64,000 nt of DNA. Source: Leptodontidium sp. MPI-SDFR-AT-0119. Taxonomy: Eukaryota; Ascomycota; Leotiomycetes; Helotiales; Leptodontidiaceae. Positions 1 to 11,503 of this stretch are shown here, one piece after another. Within the stretch, counting starts at the first letter, position 1. The number at the start of each line of letters is the position of its first letter. The notes under the pieces were generated by a model, which worked only from the letters and a program-made list of their open reading frames with translations, made no database searches and had not been told where the DNA came from. A program made the translations under genes and the position numbers. The stretch covers positions 992,001 through 1,056,000 of the forward strand of contig JAHLEZ010000011.1 in assembly GCA_020726505.1 (NCBI GenBank), in the 5' to 3' direction.

Positions 1-1699
1 TATCAATGCATTCGAAACAGGGGCAGATGCACCTGATGCCTCAATCTCTCTTCGCTCCTTGCTTCCACTGCACCCAGCTGGTTGAAAGGAGCAAGGGAAT
101 CCAGGCAATGGACGAGGTGGGCTTCGAACTGGTGGAGGTTCTGGGGGGAATCCTACCGCAGCAGCGTACGGATCAGAACAAGGGAAGTTGCAAGGAAAAT
201 TGGATGGCTCGTTCATATCAATCCAGAGACCATCGATATCAATTCCGTTCTTGGGGGAGAAAAATGTTGAGAATTCGTTGTTCCAGTAGCTCTGAATGCC
301 CTTGTTGAACCCTGAAGAAGTAAGTTCGGGATCTTGAAGCGGAGGCAAATATTTGGGACAAGTCATGTCACAAATTGAGGAAGGGGAACATGACGGCGCA
401 ACACTCACAATCTGGGAACACAGTAACCCCTGGCCAGACAACCCCGAGCCAAAATGAACCATTATCCCGCCTCAGAAAAATGCCATCGTCAGCTCCACGC
501 TGGTAAGGTGGGTATGGCTGATAGGCAACGGCGGGGTCAACCATGACGATTTGCTTTTGATTGTGGGCGTGTAGGTAATGGTTGATACTCTGAAACATAT
601 CCAGTGGGAATCGATCTGGATCGAGAGAGAAAACCTAGGCTGTCAACTAGGGTACGCAGGTGCTCTCGCATGCCAACTTACCCTTCTCCTATCCATGTAG
701 TCAATGTCAGTCCACATCGTTTCCAATGGAATGCCAGCCTTCGAGTAATTGTAAACAACCTCAGCGACTGCAAACGCATCTTCATAGCCATATCTGCAGT
801 TGTGGAAACCGAAGGACCAATACGACTGCATAGCAGGCAGTCCAACAACTTCAGCATATTGTTGCGAAACTGCAACTGGAGTGGGACCGGCCATAAAGTA
901 GAAATCAAGAACGCCACCAAGGGTGTTATACTCTAAATATTGATCCTTGCCGTCTGTGCTGTTGATCTTGATATCCATGCCATTGGAATTAGCGAAGAAC
1001 ACACCATGTGTCCCAGTCGTCCTGTGCTCAAAGTACACTGGGTGATTGCCGTAGAGATTGGCACCAGCGGGGATAGCGTAAGAATCCTGGGACCAGAGAG
1101 TACGGATGTAGTTGGTGGTATTCAAACGGAATGGGTCCGAATGCTCACCCAAGCCGTACAAATTTGGATTTGCGGGAAGCGAAGTCCTCAATCTCAGATA
1201 TTGGGTCTCAAACACGAGACTTGCAGCTGAAGTATCGAAAAGGACTTCCCCAGTTTTCGCTCTAGTGATGGAAAAGGAGAATGGAGAAGCGGTGTATTTG
1301 AATTGGATAGAAGCCTTCCCAGTGCTGGTTCCACGAGCAGCCTTTGGACGTGGCAGCACACTGGCCGGGATCTGGTAGACGAGATCGGCGGCATCTTGAA
1401 TCTTGACGTGAATTCGATCATCTAAGTGTTGTCAATATCCAAGATCCCTACGAACACTAAGAGAACTCACTCGTCTCATAAACCACTTCCAAAGTCAAAC
1501 TCTTCAAGTCATCACTATACGCATTGCAAGCAGCTCCTGCAAGAGTCAAGTCCGCGGTGAGACTCGACGAGCTTGTCTTGATATTTGAAGCTTTATAACC
1601 CGGACAAGTAGCCAATGGATCCTTCGAAGCTCGAGGGAGAATCGAGGAGCTCGAAACTGCCGTCACGGCGAGTAGCACCCAGGCGAACAGGACAGCCAT
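1..1699 (-). CDS. GH31 alpha-glucosidase, secreted, 3' end outside window
   Basis: Exons on the minus strand are 1471-1699, 682-1421, 409-634 and <1-311, with introns of 49, 47 and 97 nt that all keep phase. The product is a glycoside hydrolase family 31 enzyme that should release glucose from the non-reducing ends of maltose- or starch-type substrates outside the cell. It starts at [10 protein letters not shown], a good signal peptide; the open frame runs further upstream but only with residues unlike a secretion signal. About 500 residues are visible. They include the N-terminal beta-sandwich domain ([12 protein letters not shown]), the start of the barrel ([11 protein letters not shown], continued across the second intron) and, in exon 4, the nucleophile motif [11 protein letters not shown] proline-rich insert follows this motif. 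The acid/base Asp and the C-terminal domains lie beyond the left edge. Family is certain; alpha-glucosidase rather than another GH31 activity is very likely. Confidence 0.93.
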
Positions 1700-2590
1700 G
1701 GTCAATTGAGTATCAGGATGATGCTTGAATTCATCGTCTGCTCTCTGGCCCTTGCCTCTTCCTTTAATACTCGCCACAACTGGTCCTACCTCGGCCACGG
1801 CCGAATAAGCACGGCAGGGCAGGCACGCTTGGGATGATGTTACCTTGCCTGCAGCTTTCCTTCATCTCATCTCCGCATCAAGACTTGGTGCAAGACTCTG
1901 TGCGGTGCAATAAAACAACGTAAATCCCAACTTTCACCCATGCATCGTGAGCTATTAGCTGCAAGGACCGCTGTCAAAGGCCCTTTTACCCAACTGCAAG
2001 CTCATCCCGTACTCCAGTAGGTGCGACTAACAATAAACCAAGATTATATGTCACCGAAATCGCCGAGTATCCTGACATCTGCAGATGAAGCTTGTCTTCT
2101 AATGGCAGGCAACATTACCCCTCATTGAAGCTTGCATCCTGTACGGGCCGAATGTGAGGTGATGTGCATGTAAAGTACAGTACCTATGCTATATTTTACC
2201 CCGCGATCCACGGCCCATCCCATCCCGTATTTTGTGAGAGTCTAGGTCCCCTGGCCTGGTCCCTTCTATTGTCTCGTCTAGCCGACGAATGGGAAACCTG
2301 CCTCGCTTTTTATAATATCATAATATTATCACGTGCGTGTCACGAGTCAACAGTGTTATGTAAGCATCAACTAAGGTCTTTCAGCTGCTCCCCTGCATCT
2401 GACGAATATCTCTATGGCTTCTACACACTAGATCTGCCCAGGGATTGTGTGACTAGCGACTGTACAGTACTTACAGCTCCCAAAGACACATTTGGCGAGT
2501 TTGCGTGATAGAGAACTACTCGCTGTTTTCCGGAGCTCTGAGCGCCACTTTCGCTGAATCGCTACTCAGTCACGACAAATCCTACCTAAA
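1700..2590. other. Divergent intergenic region between GH31 and exchanger genes
   Basis: This 0.9 kb stretch separates two genes read away from each other, so it should hold both promoters. I see no coding sequence that I can support. A plus-strand frame at 2164-2508 lacks recognisable domains and is probably chance. No clear repeat is present. Confidence 0.6.
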
Positions 2591-4080
2591 ATGGGTACGT
2601 ATGCCCTGGTTCAGTTTTAGTCTCTAGGCCTCTTGATAGCTATTCATAATAACTCCATCTGACAAAAACTCTCCAATGTAGTTTCAGGTCCGCTGTTTCG
2701 CAACGAACTTCAGAGTGCGACGTCATCAGGCTTCAATAGAAGGAATGACTCGAGCAACTTGCATCCAGGGGGGATCGATGAGACGAGTCCTCTCATAGGA
2801 AGGGGAAACTTCGAGCCTCCACCAGAACCATTTCACAGACTCAGGATATTACTCGGCCATGTCTTTGCTTCCTCCGACAGCGAGTTCCGGATCATTAGTT
2901 GGCCAAGTTCAGCTCTCGTTACTTTGTTCGGTTTGCTCGCAACGAGCTACCTTCACGTACTTTTAATATTCTTGCCATTTGCCATCCTAGCCACACTCCT
3001 TCACTGGAATCCTATGACTCAACTTGTTTTTGGCTGCCTCTCGATCATCCCGCTGTCATCATTGACTGATTCAGTAACCTATGAAATATCACTGCGCTGC
3101 GGACAAACTGTTGGCGGATTGCTCTCAGCTATACTTGCAAGTACAGTTGAGATTTCGGTGAGAAGTATTCCGCACATCCTGGATATATCCAAGACTAATT
3201 CGTTGTCTAGTTTGGAATCGTTGCGTTGTCTCATAACGAAATTGATTTCCTGCAAGCTACTTTGCTGGGCCATGTTGTATGCTGCACTTTGCTCGGCCTT
3301 GGTCTCTCCTTCACAACTGGTGGCTTGCGGTTTCATGAACAAGAAATAAACTCGGCTGCCTTGATGACCCTGTCTTTCTCTATAAGCGTTGCAACAACCT
3401 CTACTGTTCTACCAACCATACTCAACTTTATCGTATCACGTTTCGGTAAACGAACAGAGCACGACATGACTGCTCTTTCCCTTGCTTTAGCTATAGTTCT
3501 TCTTGCCATTTATATTTTGTATCTTTTCTACCAGCTACGAACCCACACCGAGCTATTCGATGAGGACGAGCCGGGAATTGAAGCAGAGGAGTATGATGAG
3601 CCCACCCTCTCAAGTTGGTCTGCTCTGCTTGTATTAGTTGTAGTCATATTTCTGCTTGTTATCTGCTGGCAGAGTATTGTTAGCAACATTGGTGCCATTG
3701 CAGCAGAGACGCACGTCAGCAAGGCTTTTGTTGGGTTTGTTTTGATCCCGCTCATCTGCAACGCGAAGACCCTGTTTACCACTGTTCGCCTCGCTCATCG
3801 CGACAAACTCAGTCTTGTAGTAGACACCACTATCGCCCTAGTTCTTCAGATCCTCCTCTTTGTACTGCCAATCTTGACAGTACTGGGCTGGATCATGAAC
3901 TGTGAACTGCGATATGTCTTCGGGATGTTACAGGTTGTTTGTTTGCTCGCGGCAACTCTCACTATGACATTGGTTCTCCCAAATGGGCGGTCCACCTATT
4001 TGGAAGGAGTGTTCTGTTTGGCGTTATACGTAATTATCATCATGACGATGCTTGAATTTTCAGATGATGCAGGGTTGTAG
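2591..4080 (+). CDS. Divergent vacuolar Ca2+/H+ exchanger-like (CAX/VCX1 family) membrane protein
   Basis: The model joins 2591-2594, 2682-3157 and 3211-4080 (449 aa). The first exon is only ATG plus one base; splicing it to 2682 puts the start in frame with MVSGPLFRNE. The second intron (gtgaga...ctag, 53 nt) joins TVEIS to FGIVALSHNE. Domain order matches the CaCA exchangers: a soluble N-terminus with ETSPLIG, then two repeats of about five helices separated by an acidic loop (DEDEPGIEAEEYDEP, typical of the CAX acidic helix). In the first repeat the usual GNAVE ion-binding motif reads ASTVE, keeping the Glu. In the second repeat the usual GNAAEH reads CNAKTL, losing the acidic residue. Because both alpha-repeat signatures are altered, transport of Ca2+ is uncertain. 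It is probably a membrane transporter of the vacuole or another endomembrane, but it could be a non-transporting paralogue. Confidence 0.85.
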
Positions 4081-4327
4081 CTTTGGGGTCAAATCTCAGA
4101 CATATGGTCGACTCAATTAAGGGCTATAGTACCTAAGAATGAGATCGCGGTACTGAAGAATGGCTTCTGGGTTATTGTACAATATATTTCGCATTTGGCG
4201 TTTCATATCTTTTGATGTATCACAGCCATTGCTTGGCCCATTTTCTTCGAGATTGTATGAAGTCCCACAAGCATGAGTGTCCGTTCAGATAATTACAAAT
4301 GTTTCCTGCGAATACCTGACCCCTTCA

Positions 4328-4825
4328 TCATTGACTTAACCCAAATTTGTTCTTCGGAGTGTATATCATGACTTGTTCTTGACCGCATGCAATTCCTGAG
4401 ACAGGTCCAAGATATTTGAACTCGGACGAAACCTTAGAAACCGGTCGGAGTAAGTGAAGACAACGGCTGCCATAGAGTGAGACCACAACATCGTCAAGAG
4501 CTGCACCATGAGGAACCAACAGATGCAAGTGCTCCAATTCAAAGGAAGGATCCTCAAAGTTATCTTCCATGTAAGCGAAGGCATATGAACTAGCCGCAAG
4601 AAAACTCGCGAAGCCCGGATCGAATGCATCGGGCTTGGTAGCTATGTTCATTAGCTCGAAGATGGTTTTGGCTTCTTCAACATGCATGAACACGAAGTAG
4701 AATGGCGGGTTAGGAGCTTCTTGTACTAAACCGCTGTAACTGCGACGAGTGGGCCCTTTCAGAATGTCCTCCAGTGTTATAGATCGCCTATACTTAGGCA
4801 AGAATCGATCGCGAGGATGGGACAT
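4328..4825 (-). CDS. Short ORF resembling the C-terminal tail of HET-domain proteins
   Basis: A single 165-aa frame starts at MSHPRDRFLP. Its last 60 residues (HGAALDDVVVSLYGSRCLHLLRPV, then a YLGPVSGIACG stretch) resemble the end of fungal heterokaryon-incompatibility (HET) proteins, where a hydrophobic 'function, gene product, perceived by' segment precedes a Gly-rich close. No HET domain (SHTW, DxxCI, RxWTxQE motifs) is found upstream. It is therefore either a truncated remnant or an unrelated small protein. Two further short minus-strand frames lie upstream (4863-5099 and 5109-5309), but I could not join them to this one by a phase-correct intron. Confidence 0.35.
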   Translation of the reverse strand: MSHPRDRFLPKYRRSITLEDILKGPTRRSYSGLVQEAPNPPFYFVFMHVEEAKTIFELMNIATKPDAFDPGFASFLAASSYAFAYMEDNFEDPSFELEHLHLLVPHGAALDDVVVSLYGSRCLHLLRPVSKVSSEFKYLGPVSGIACGQEQVMIYTPKNKFGLSQ

Positions 4826-5531
4826 CTCCTTCTTGGAATCAAGCCAAGTCTAGGAATAGTGGCTACAGAAAGTCTTTGTCCAGAGGACAGTTCAAGGCTT
4901 GCCGCAGGTTGAGTAGGTCTGGACCGGGTGCAGACCCCGGGTTTGAATTGTCATGACCTGGCCCATGGGTGGCATCTGGCTCCAGGGGTTTACTTCCATC
5001 TCTGCCATTTGAAGATGTACCGGCGACTACAGCTGGTCGAGTTCCAGGCACGTTTGGCTCCCGGTTAGCCTTTCTGATCCGTCCGGTGAGGTTCAACATG
5101 TTGCGCCGCTAGATTTGGCGAGACGAATTTCTCGAATCGATGTGTAGGGCCGAATAGATGTTATTGATCCAGCTCTTTTCCGAAAGTAGGCATGAAGGAC
5201 TAACTGCAAGCCAACCACGTGTTTCATGCAGCTGATTGTGCTCCCATTGGTCGGCAATTACTATTGCAGCAAAACTCCACATAGTCCTTGGTCTATTCAT
5301 GGTTTTCAAGTGTTTGAGGTCTTTCTGTGAAATAAAATGCTGTAGGCTGACCTAGACATATACATTATCTACAATTCTAGACGCCATCAGTATGTGAATA
5401 ATGGCACACACCTTTCCCCATCTTAAATCCCCTCGACTAGCCATGCAACCGTTTTTACCTCATCCCGCCCCGAAACTCCGCGTTCAAAATTTCAATACAT
5501 TATATGGTACGTAGCAAACCACCAATTTAAT
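4826..5531. other. Stretch without a supported gene
   Basis: Between the small HET-like ORF and the DUF3405 stop codon there are only two short minus-strand frames: a Gly/Pro/Asn-rich one at 4863-5099 and one at 5109-5309. Neither has recognisable motifs. They may be relics of the gene whose end is at 4328-4825. Confidence 0.5.
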
Positions 5532-8319
5532 CTAGTATGGTAGATCAGACTTCGAAGAGAACCCAGCCGCTGGCTCAACGACGTTCTTGATTGGGTGAAG
5601 TAGCATAGCTGGTAAACACATCCTGCCGTGAGATTTCTCCCACTTGATATAGTTAGCAACAACGTTCATGGAAAGGGTAAAGAGAAAGTCGTACCTCCGG
5701 GCCCCCGATCCCGCTATCTTCCCAACCCAGCCAATTGTTATATAATCTCATCGGCGGATTTGCACGGTAATACCACGTACTTCCTGCAAATCTGCTCTCT
5801 CGACCCCAGCTGAAGGGTGATTCTACAGTACTTCCACTCTCGCCTTTCTGTTCATGATATCAGTATAGAATTCTCGCAAAATATTCATATTCAAGAATGA
5901 AAAGTAGATTTTGAGATATGGGCTCTCAGATCGATGAAGCCACAAGGGGAAGCAATACGTACTGGGCCGGGGTTGAAAAACTTCTCCAGACTTTCTCCTG
6001 ACCAGTCCCTGTCTAAGAACATAGGGATGGGAGCAAAAACGGCTTTGAAGCCATGAAGTAATGCCACAGTTTGAGGGGTCATTTCGGAACTGACGTGATT
6101 TCCCTAGATAGATGGGTAAAAATTAGCTCTGGTGATATAGAGAGATTATTGGAGTTGCAGAGGCAATTATTCGGGAGCAAGGGAGAAATGCCTAGAAAGG
6201 GACATGTACTAACACGCAAGTTTTCGGCATGCATGGTGTCAAGAAGCCTCTTGCTGCATCGAGATTGTGTGCCAATGGTAGCGCGCCGAGGTGTATTGAG
6301 CCCATCATATCCCCAAACATCATTTTTTCCTACCCAACTTGTGTTGACAGGATCTGATCAAAAGTCAGCATGTACTTTTCTGATGTCTCAGGTAATATAT
6401 CAAGAGCGGGTACCAAGCTCCTGGACTGCTGGACTGATAAGGGCAAGAAACATACTGAACATGGGAGCCAGTGAGATGTAGTCTGCGTCTTCGGCTACTC
6501 CCCAATGATGGTCCTTGGGATCAGGGCTTTTCGGACCCATAGGCGAGACGCCGGGTGTTGGAGGCGGCCCCCAAATTGTATCCTCTCCAGAAATCTTCTG
6601 AACAGCAAGTCGGAAAGTGGAGAACCGATCATGAAATGAGGGAATGTAGTATCTCTCATTACGCTCCCACAAACCCTTCCTGGGCTGTGCCTTGGCAAAG
6701 GTAGCTAGCTTTTCCAGGAGATTGTAGTGATGGCCGGTAAAGCGGGTATCGAACTCCCAGTTGAAATAATGGTCAAACTTGGGATAGTCTTGGGCAAACT
6801 TCTGAACTGAAAGCCACTGTGATTGGTGGACATTGTTGACTTCAGGTGGAATGAGAGGATATAGCTCTTTCATCTGCGCATCGCTCCACAAAACAGTCAT
6901 GTTCTGGAATTCTGCCGGGACACTGGCTTGTAGTATCTTGTGGTAGGCAGCCGAATCCGTCGAGTTGGGTAGATTGTCATCTTTGGCCTGCACCAACAGA
7001 AAAACCTGGTACTCAGCTCCACTGCGTAGGCAAAGTTCTGTGATGAGGGACCGAATGTTTTGCTTGTCATTTTCCGTGTAGGTCTGATTCGAGTGGGTAC
7101 GAATCAGAACGGCTGTCCGAGACCGTGGTGTAACAATCAACTCTGGCATTCCATGCAATGCTGGCCCAGAGTCATTATTGTCGGCTTCCCCTGCTGAGGC
7201 GTCCGTACCGTCGTCACTGAGCGTATCGTTGACTTTCTCCAATCTCCTGAGAATCGCTGTGCTGTTAGAGACACTAGATGAATTCATGCTAACAAGAGAG
7301 CTTCCTGTTTTGCGTATGTCATCTTCGATCTCAGCGTACCGGTTTGAGTTCTCTCGGAGGCAATCATGCTGCAAAAATCCCCAATCAACAGAATCCCAAT
7401 CGATGCTTCGTTTAGTCTCTCTGCTGGAGCTATTGCCAGATCCCAACACCTCGGCATCTTGAAAGCCATATGACCCCAATCGTGTCTCCCTCTCAAAGCA
7501 GAGATTACTATCAATGTCAAGGGGAACATAAGATCCTATGTGCGGATACCCGAAAACCTTGGGATGGCCAGAGAATACAGCCCAGTCCTTGATTTGTCCT
7601 TCTGGCCCATTACATGCCCGGTATATTCCCTGGTTACCAGATATCCAACTCTTGCTGTTATAGTCGGGATATGGATTGTATATATAGGGAGGGGTATCGT
7701 GGAAAGCAGTCAATGATTTTGTAGCTGTCAAGTATGCGGCATTGAACCCTTCGTGAGCTCCAACATCAACAAGTCTACTGAGCGTCTTGCCATAGATCAG
7801 ACCAGCAGTCTCGCCCCTGTAATAAATTTAGCAAGAGTTATTCCACGTCGGGAACATTACTCACAAGCTCAAAGCATCATTTTCTTTCTGGAACTGTTCC
7901 TGCAATTTCGAGCTGCCCTCTTGAATCGAATTCCCTGCGGCCTTTGTAGAAGCGCTTTGAGCCGTCGAAGCTGTTGAACTTGGCCGCCTTCGGAGACTTG
8001 ATATGGGAGCAACATGCACCGCCGATGCTTTTGTTGATACCCTCGCAGCCGCAGAGCTTACAGTAGTAGATTGCCATTGAACTGGAGTCGGGGACGATTG
8101 CGATTCCGTCGTTGTCGCAAGTAAGAGAGGAATATCGTCCAAGATTGGCGCAACCTCCAGACCAGCACCATCCGCCCCTTTCATCTCCCCGCTATCTCCA
8201 TGCAAAACATCGATAGGATGTTCGCCAGAATTGAATGGTGTATCATCGCGCCAGAGAACCAGGTAAAGTGCCAACAGCATAAACGCAAGCACAATCCATG
8301 ACTTCAATCGGGGCAGCAT
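5532..8319 (-). CDS. DUF3405 family type II membrane protein
   Basis: Six exons on the minus strand (7865-8319, 6456-7816, 6214-6353, 5963-6103, 5695-5847, 5532-5642) give 786 aa; all five introns (48-115 nt) keep phase. I chose the ATG of MLPRLKSW because upstream in-frame codons lack an ATG. Residues about 5-22 form a single transmembrane segment (IVLAFMLLALYLVLW), followed by a Ser/Thr-rich stem, so the bulk should face the Golgi/ER lumen. The middle carries the DUF3405 signature: an arginine-flanked nucleotide-sugar-transferase-like start (RTAVLIRTHSN), then HYFNWEFDTRFTGHHY, and VAEDADYISLAPMF. The C-terminus ends with the family-typical WEKSHGRMCLPAMLLHP. Function is not established. 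The WEFD (D-x-D-like) segment and topology suggest a Golgi glycosyltransferase-type role, which is inference. Confidence 0.9.
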
Positions 8320-9321
8320 GTTCGCTGATTGTTGACCTAGAGGTAGCCTTGCAGGTCCGCGACCATGCAATTCGAGGTATTGAAAGATTGGCGATCACCG
8401 TGGGACTGGAATCGTCACAAATTTCGCAGAGGTTTCGACATGGAGAGTGAGGAGAAAAGGAATTCGTGGTTACTGAAGGCAGATTTCTTGTGGCTTCGAT
8501 AGTTCCGTTGCTGCTGTGCTGTGCCCCTGAATCTTCAGCCTCGTGCCAAGGCTGGCCTAGAAGCTGCCATTGAAGGCACCTCGGAGTCGCTTGCTTCACC
8601 ATTTGTAAATCCAAACCTAGGACAGACATGAGGTTCAGAAAAGGTTGAACGATTCCAGGTTGGACGGCGAAGAAAATAACTCCCAGTTACTTGAGTCTGA
8701 AATTACTCAGGCATGTAAATAAAGCTTCCTGACTGAAGCTTAAATTTAGGCTGGGACTGCCTGAAAGAGACCCGGAGTCCCATTAAATGTATGCCCTCAA
8801 AAAGTCACTTGCTCTTCTCCGAACGCCGTAGGGGGGAGGGGGGGGGTTTGGTGAGCTAAGTAACAACACTTCTATTCAAAGTTCAATAAGTGTTTTTCAC
8901 ACTCCGGATTTGATCAGAACATTACTATTCCATTTGAACTACATTGAAAACCTTCTCGAGTGGCATCACCCAGCGCTCTCTGCGCCTTCAGTGCGGTCAG
9001 TGCTGTCAGTGCCCAGAGTGCCAAGCAGCTTGATTGCTGTTGCCCAGCTCTTCGTACTGCCCACAAAAAGGACTGGCATCCCGAAAACAACATATTCAAA
9101 CAACCGAAATCTAAGTAAATACGGAACAAAATGCCCAAAGAATTCATGTACAGCGAGCCGCTCCGAAGGGGGTAGGTAAACATGAACTTACCTAAAACGC
9201 CCAGTTAGTCCATCACATGACCATCAGCATATCTCTCAAAACACCTAATCTCCCGATCTCAACCAGCATTCAACCTCACCAGTCCAAACACCAGCAAGTT
9301 CCAATGACAAAACATTCGTAA
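8320..9321. other. Divergent promoter region, with poly-G tract
   Basis: About 1 kb lies between DUF3405 (-) and the esterase (+). It has a G-rich tract at 8830-8849 and a cluster of short CAGTG-type direct repeats at 8989-9022. No coding sequence is supported; the frames at 8910-9183 on both strands are mirror shadows. Confidence 0.55.
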
Positions 9322-11323
9322 ATGAGACGAAACTATGAGAATAGACGGACCACTTCGCACAGAGGAATGTCCTCTTACACTCCGCTCAGCGACGAGGGAG
9401 CAGCCAACGAACCACCACAACCTGGACCCAAGAAAATGATGACTTTCGCCTCGGTCCGTAGGCGCTTACAATGGAGACCTGCACTTGCGGTCCTCACTCT
9501 CGCGACGCTGTGTCTCTGGCTCCTCTCGTATACTCGAGGAGAAAAGAGCGGGCGTCATGAAATGCCCGTGAAGATCGGGAATCGTCCCAAGGTCGTGTTG
9601 CGTCAAGGGCGCTTCGTGGGCGTCGAACTCGAAGAAGGATATCCGCAAACCATGGATGCGTTCCTGGGTATCCCGTACGGGCTATCAACGGAAGGTCTGG
9701 GGAGATTCAGAGCACCGGTTCGTGTAGATGCGTCCGAATTAGAATTCGATGCTGGGGCTTTTGGGGATAGATGTCCCTCTGGTGGAGGGGCTGGGCAGAG
9801 TGAAAACTGCTTGAATCTCAACCTGTACCGACCGAAACGGAGGAATCCAGCTGAGAAACTACCAGTTGCGGTGCATGTCCATGGAGGAGCGTTTAATGGT
9901 GGTATTGGAGATAGTTCGTGGCAGTTGTCGCATTTTGCGGCTTGGTCGGCTGAGCCTATGATTGCGATCTCTTTCAGTTATCGAGTGGGTGCTTTGGGGT
10001 TCTTGCCTTCAAAAATTATGGCGAAGGAAGGACTTTTGAACGCTGGTTTGAAAGATCAGGAGCTACTGTTGGAGTGGGTTCAGGAGAATATCGCTGCTTT
10101 TGGTGGTGATCCCGAGAACGTGACTATCATGGGGAGTAGTGCAGGTGCTCATTCGGTATGTTAGGCGTCTTTTCCCATAGAATTATTTTGTCTTGCACCT
10201 TTTCTCTCATATGCCCATATGCCCATCTACCCTTACAACCTTCAAGACTAATTAACATCCTCAGATTGGTCACCATCTCCTCCACAATACCGACAAGCCA
10301 CCCCCCTTCGCACGAGCAATCCTCGAATCCGGGGCCGCAACAGCAAGAGCAGTTTACACCTACTCCAACCCACTCCACGAGAAGCAATTCAAAGAATTTC
10401 TCGTCGAGCTGGGCTGCGAGTCTGTTCCAGACGAGCGCCTCGTCACCACGCTCCGGGGGTACAGCACATCCGAGATCAAAACAGCCTCCGAAGCAATCTT
10501 CAACCGATACAACCCCTCCGTGCGATGGCCCTTCCAACCCGTCATCGACGGCAAAGGAGGCATGATACCCACGCGGCCAATCGACGCCTGGAAAGCCGGG
10601 AGATGGCACAACGTCTCCATCCTAACAGGGTACAACACCAACGAAGGAACATCCTTCGTGCCCTCGACCGGCAAAACCAACCAAGACTTCACTGACTTCT
10701 TCACCACTCTCCTTCCCGGGCTGCGAGAACGGGACATCACCGAGCTACAAGACGTGTACCCTGATCCGACGAAGGACCACCACTCGAAATACCTCGAGAA
10801 GCGCCCGGGCGTCGGTCCGCAGTTCGCGCGCATGGAGCAGGCGTATGGGCATTTCGCGTACGTCTCTCCCGTGCGCCAGACCGTGCATTATGCTGCTCCT
10901 GGCCCGGCGTCGGTTTACCTGTATCATTTCGCGGTGAGTGGGAGTGTGAAGGGCGGTGCGGCGCATGGGGACCATATCCCGTTCGTGATGCACACGCCTG
11001 GCGTGACGGATAAGAGTAAGACCACTAAAGAGATCTCGGGGCATATGCATGCGTACTGGACCAGTTTCGTTACGAGCGGTGATCCGAATAAAGTCACTGG
11101 TAGATATGCGACGAGGAGGAATTGGCCGGCGTATGTTAGGGCTGGGGGCGAGGATGGGAAGGGGAGGAAGGGTGGAGAGGGCAGGTTGTTGGTTTTTGGG
11201 GAAGGGAATGATGAGGTTGCTGGAGGGAAGGGGAAGGGTGTTGTGGTGCAGTTGAAGGATGATGGGTTTGCGGCTGAGGAGTCGGAGTTTTGGTGGGCGA
11301 GGACGGAGTTGTTTGAATTTTGA
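9322..11323 (+). CDS. Type-B carboxylesterase, N-terminally membrane-anchored
   Basis: Exons 9322-10155 and 10265-11323 (109-nt intron, phase 0) give 630 aa. The product is an alpha/beta-hydrolase of the carboxylesterase type-B/cholinesterase family, cleaving carboxylic esters. Instead of a cleavable signal it has a basic N-terminus and one hydrophobic segment near residues 52-69 (LAVLTLATLCLWLLSY), predicting a type II anchored, lumenal or extracellular enzyme. The oxyanion-hole motif HVHGGAFNGG and the early SENCLNLNLY motif are present. The nucleophile elbow GSSAGAHS lies exactly at the intron, so the Ser codons end exon 1. The acidic member is probably the Glu in NEGTSF, and the catalytic His lies in GAAHGDHIPF. 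Substrate cannot be told from sequence. A second in-frame ATG (MSSYTPLSDE, residue 16) could also serve as start. Confidence 0.92.
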
Positions 11324-11503
11324 CGGAATGGGTTGTAGTGGAAGCGCTGGATAAGAAATATAAAGAATGAAACAAATATTACGCTTCTCTTACACTTGCC
11401 GACCTGGAAACGAGACATGTCAACAATGGGACCAGAGACGTCAAGATAGCATGAAGTCTTCCATTGTCAGACGGTACAGACATGCGCTGCCCAAGATCAT
11501 CTC

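Noticed and set aside
10127..10609. 160-codon minus-strand frame overlapping the esterase
   Set aside because: Antisense shadow across the esterase intron and second exon, which carry clear family motifs on the plus strand.
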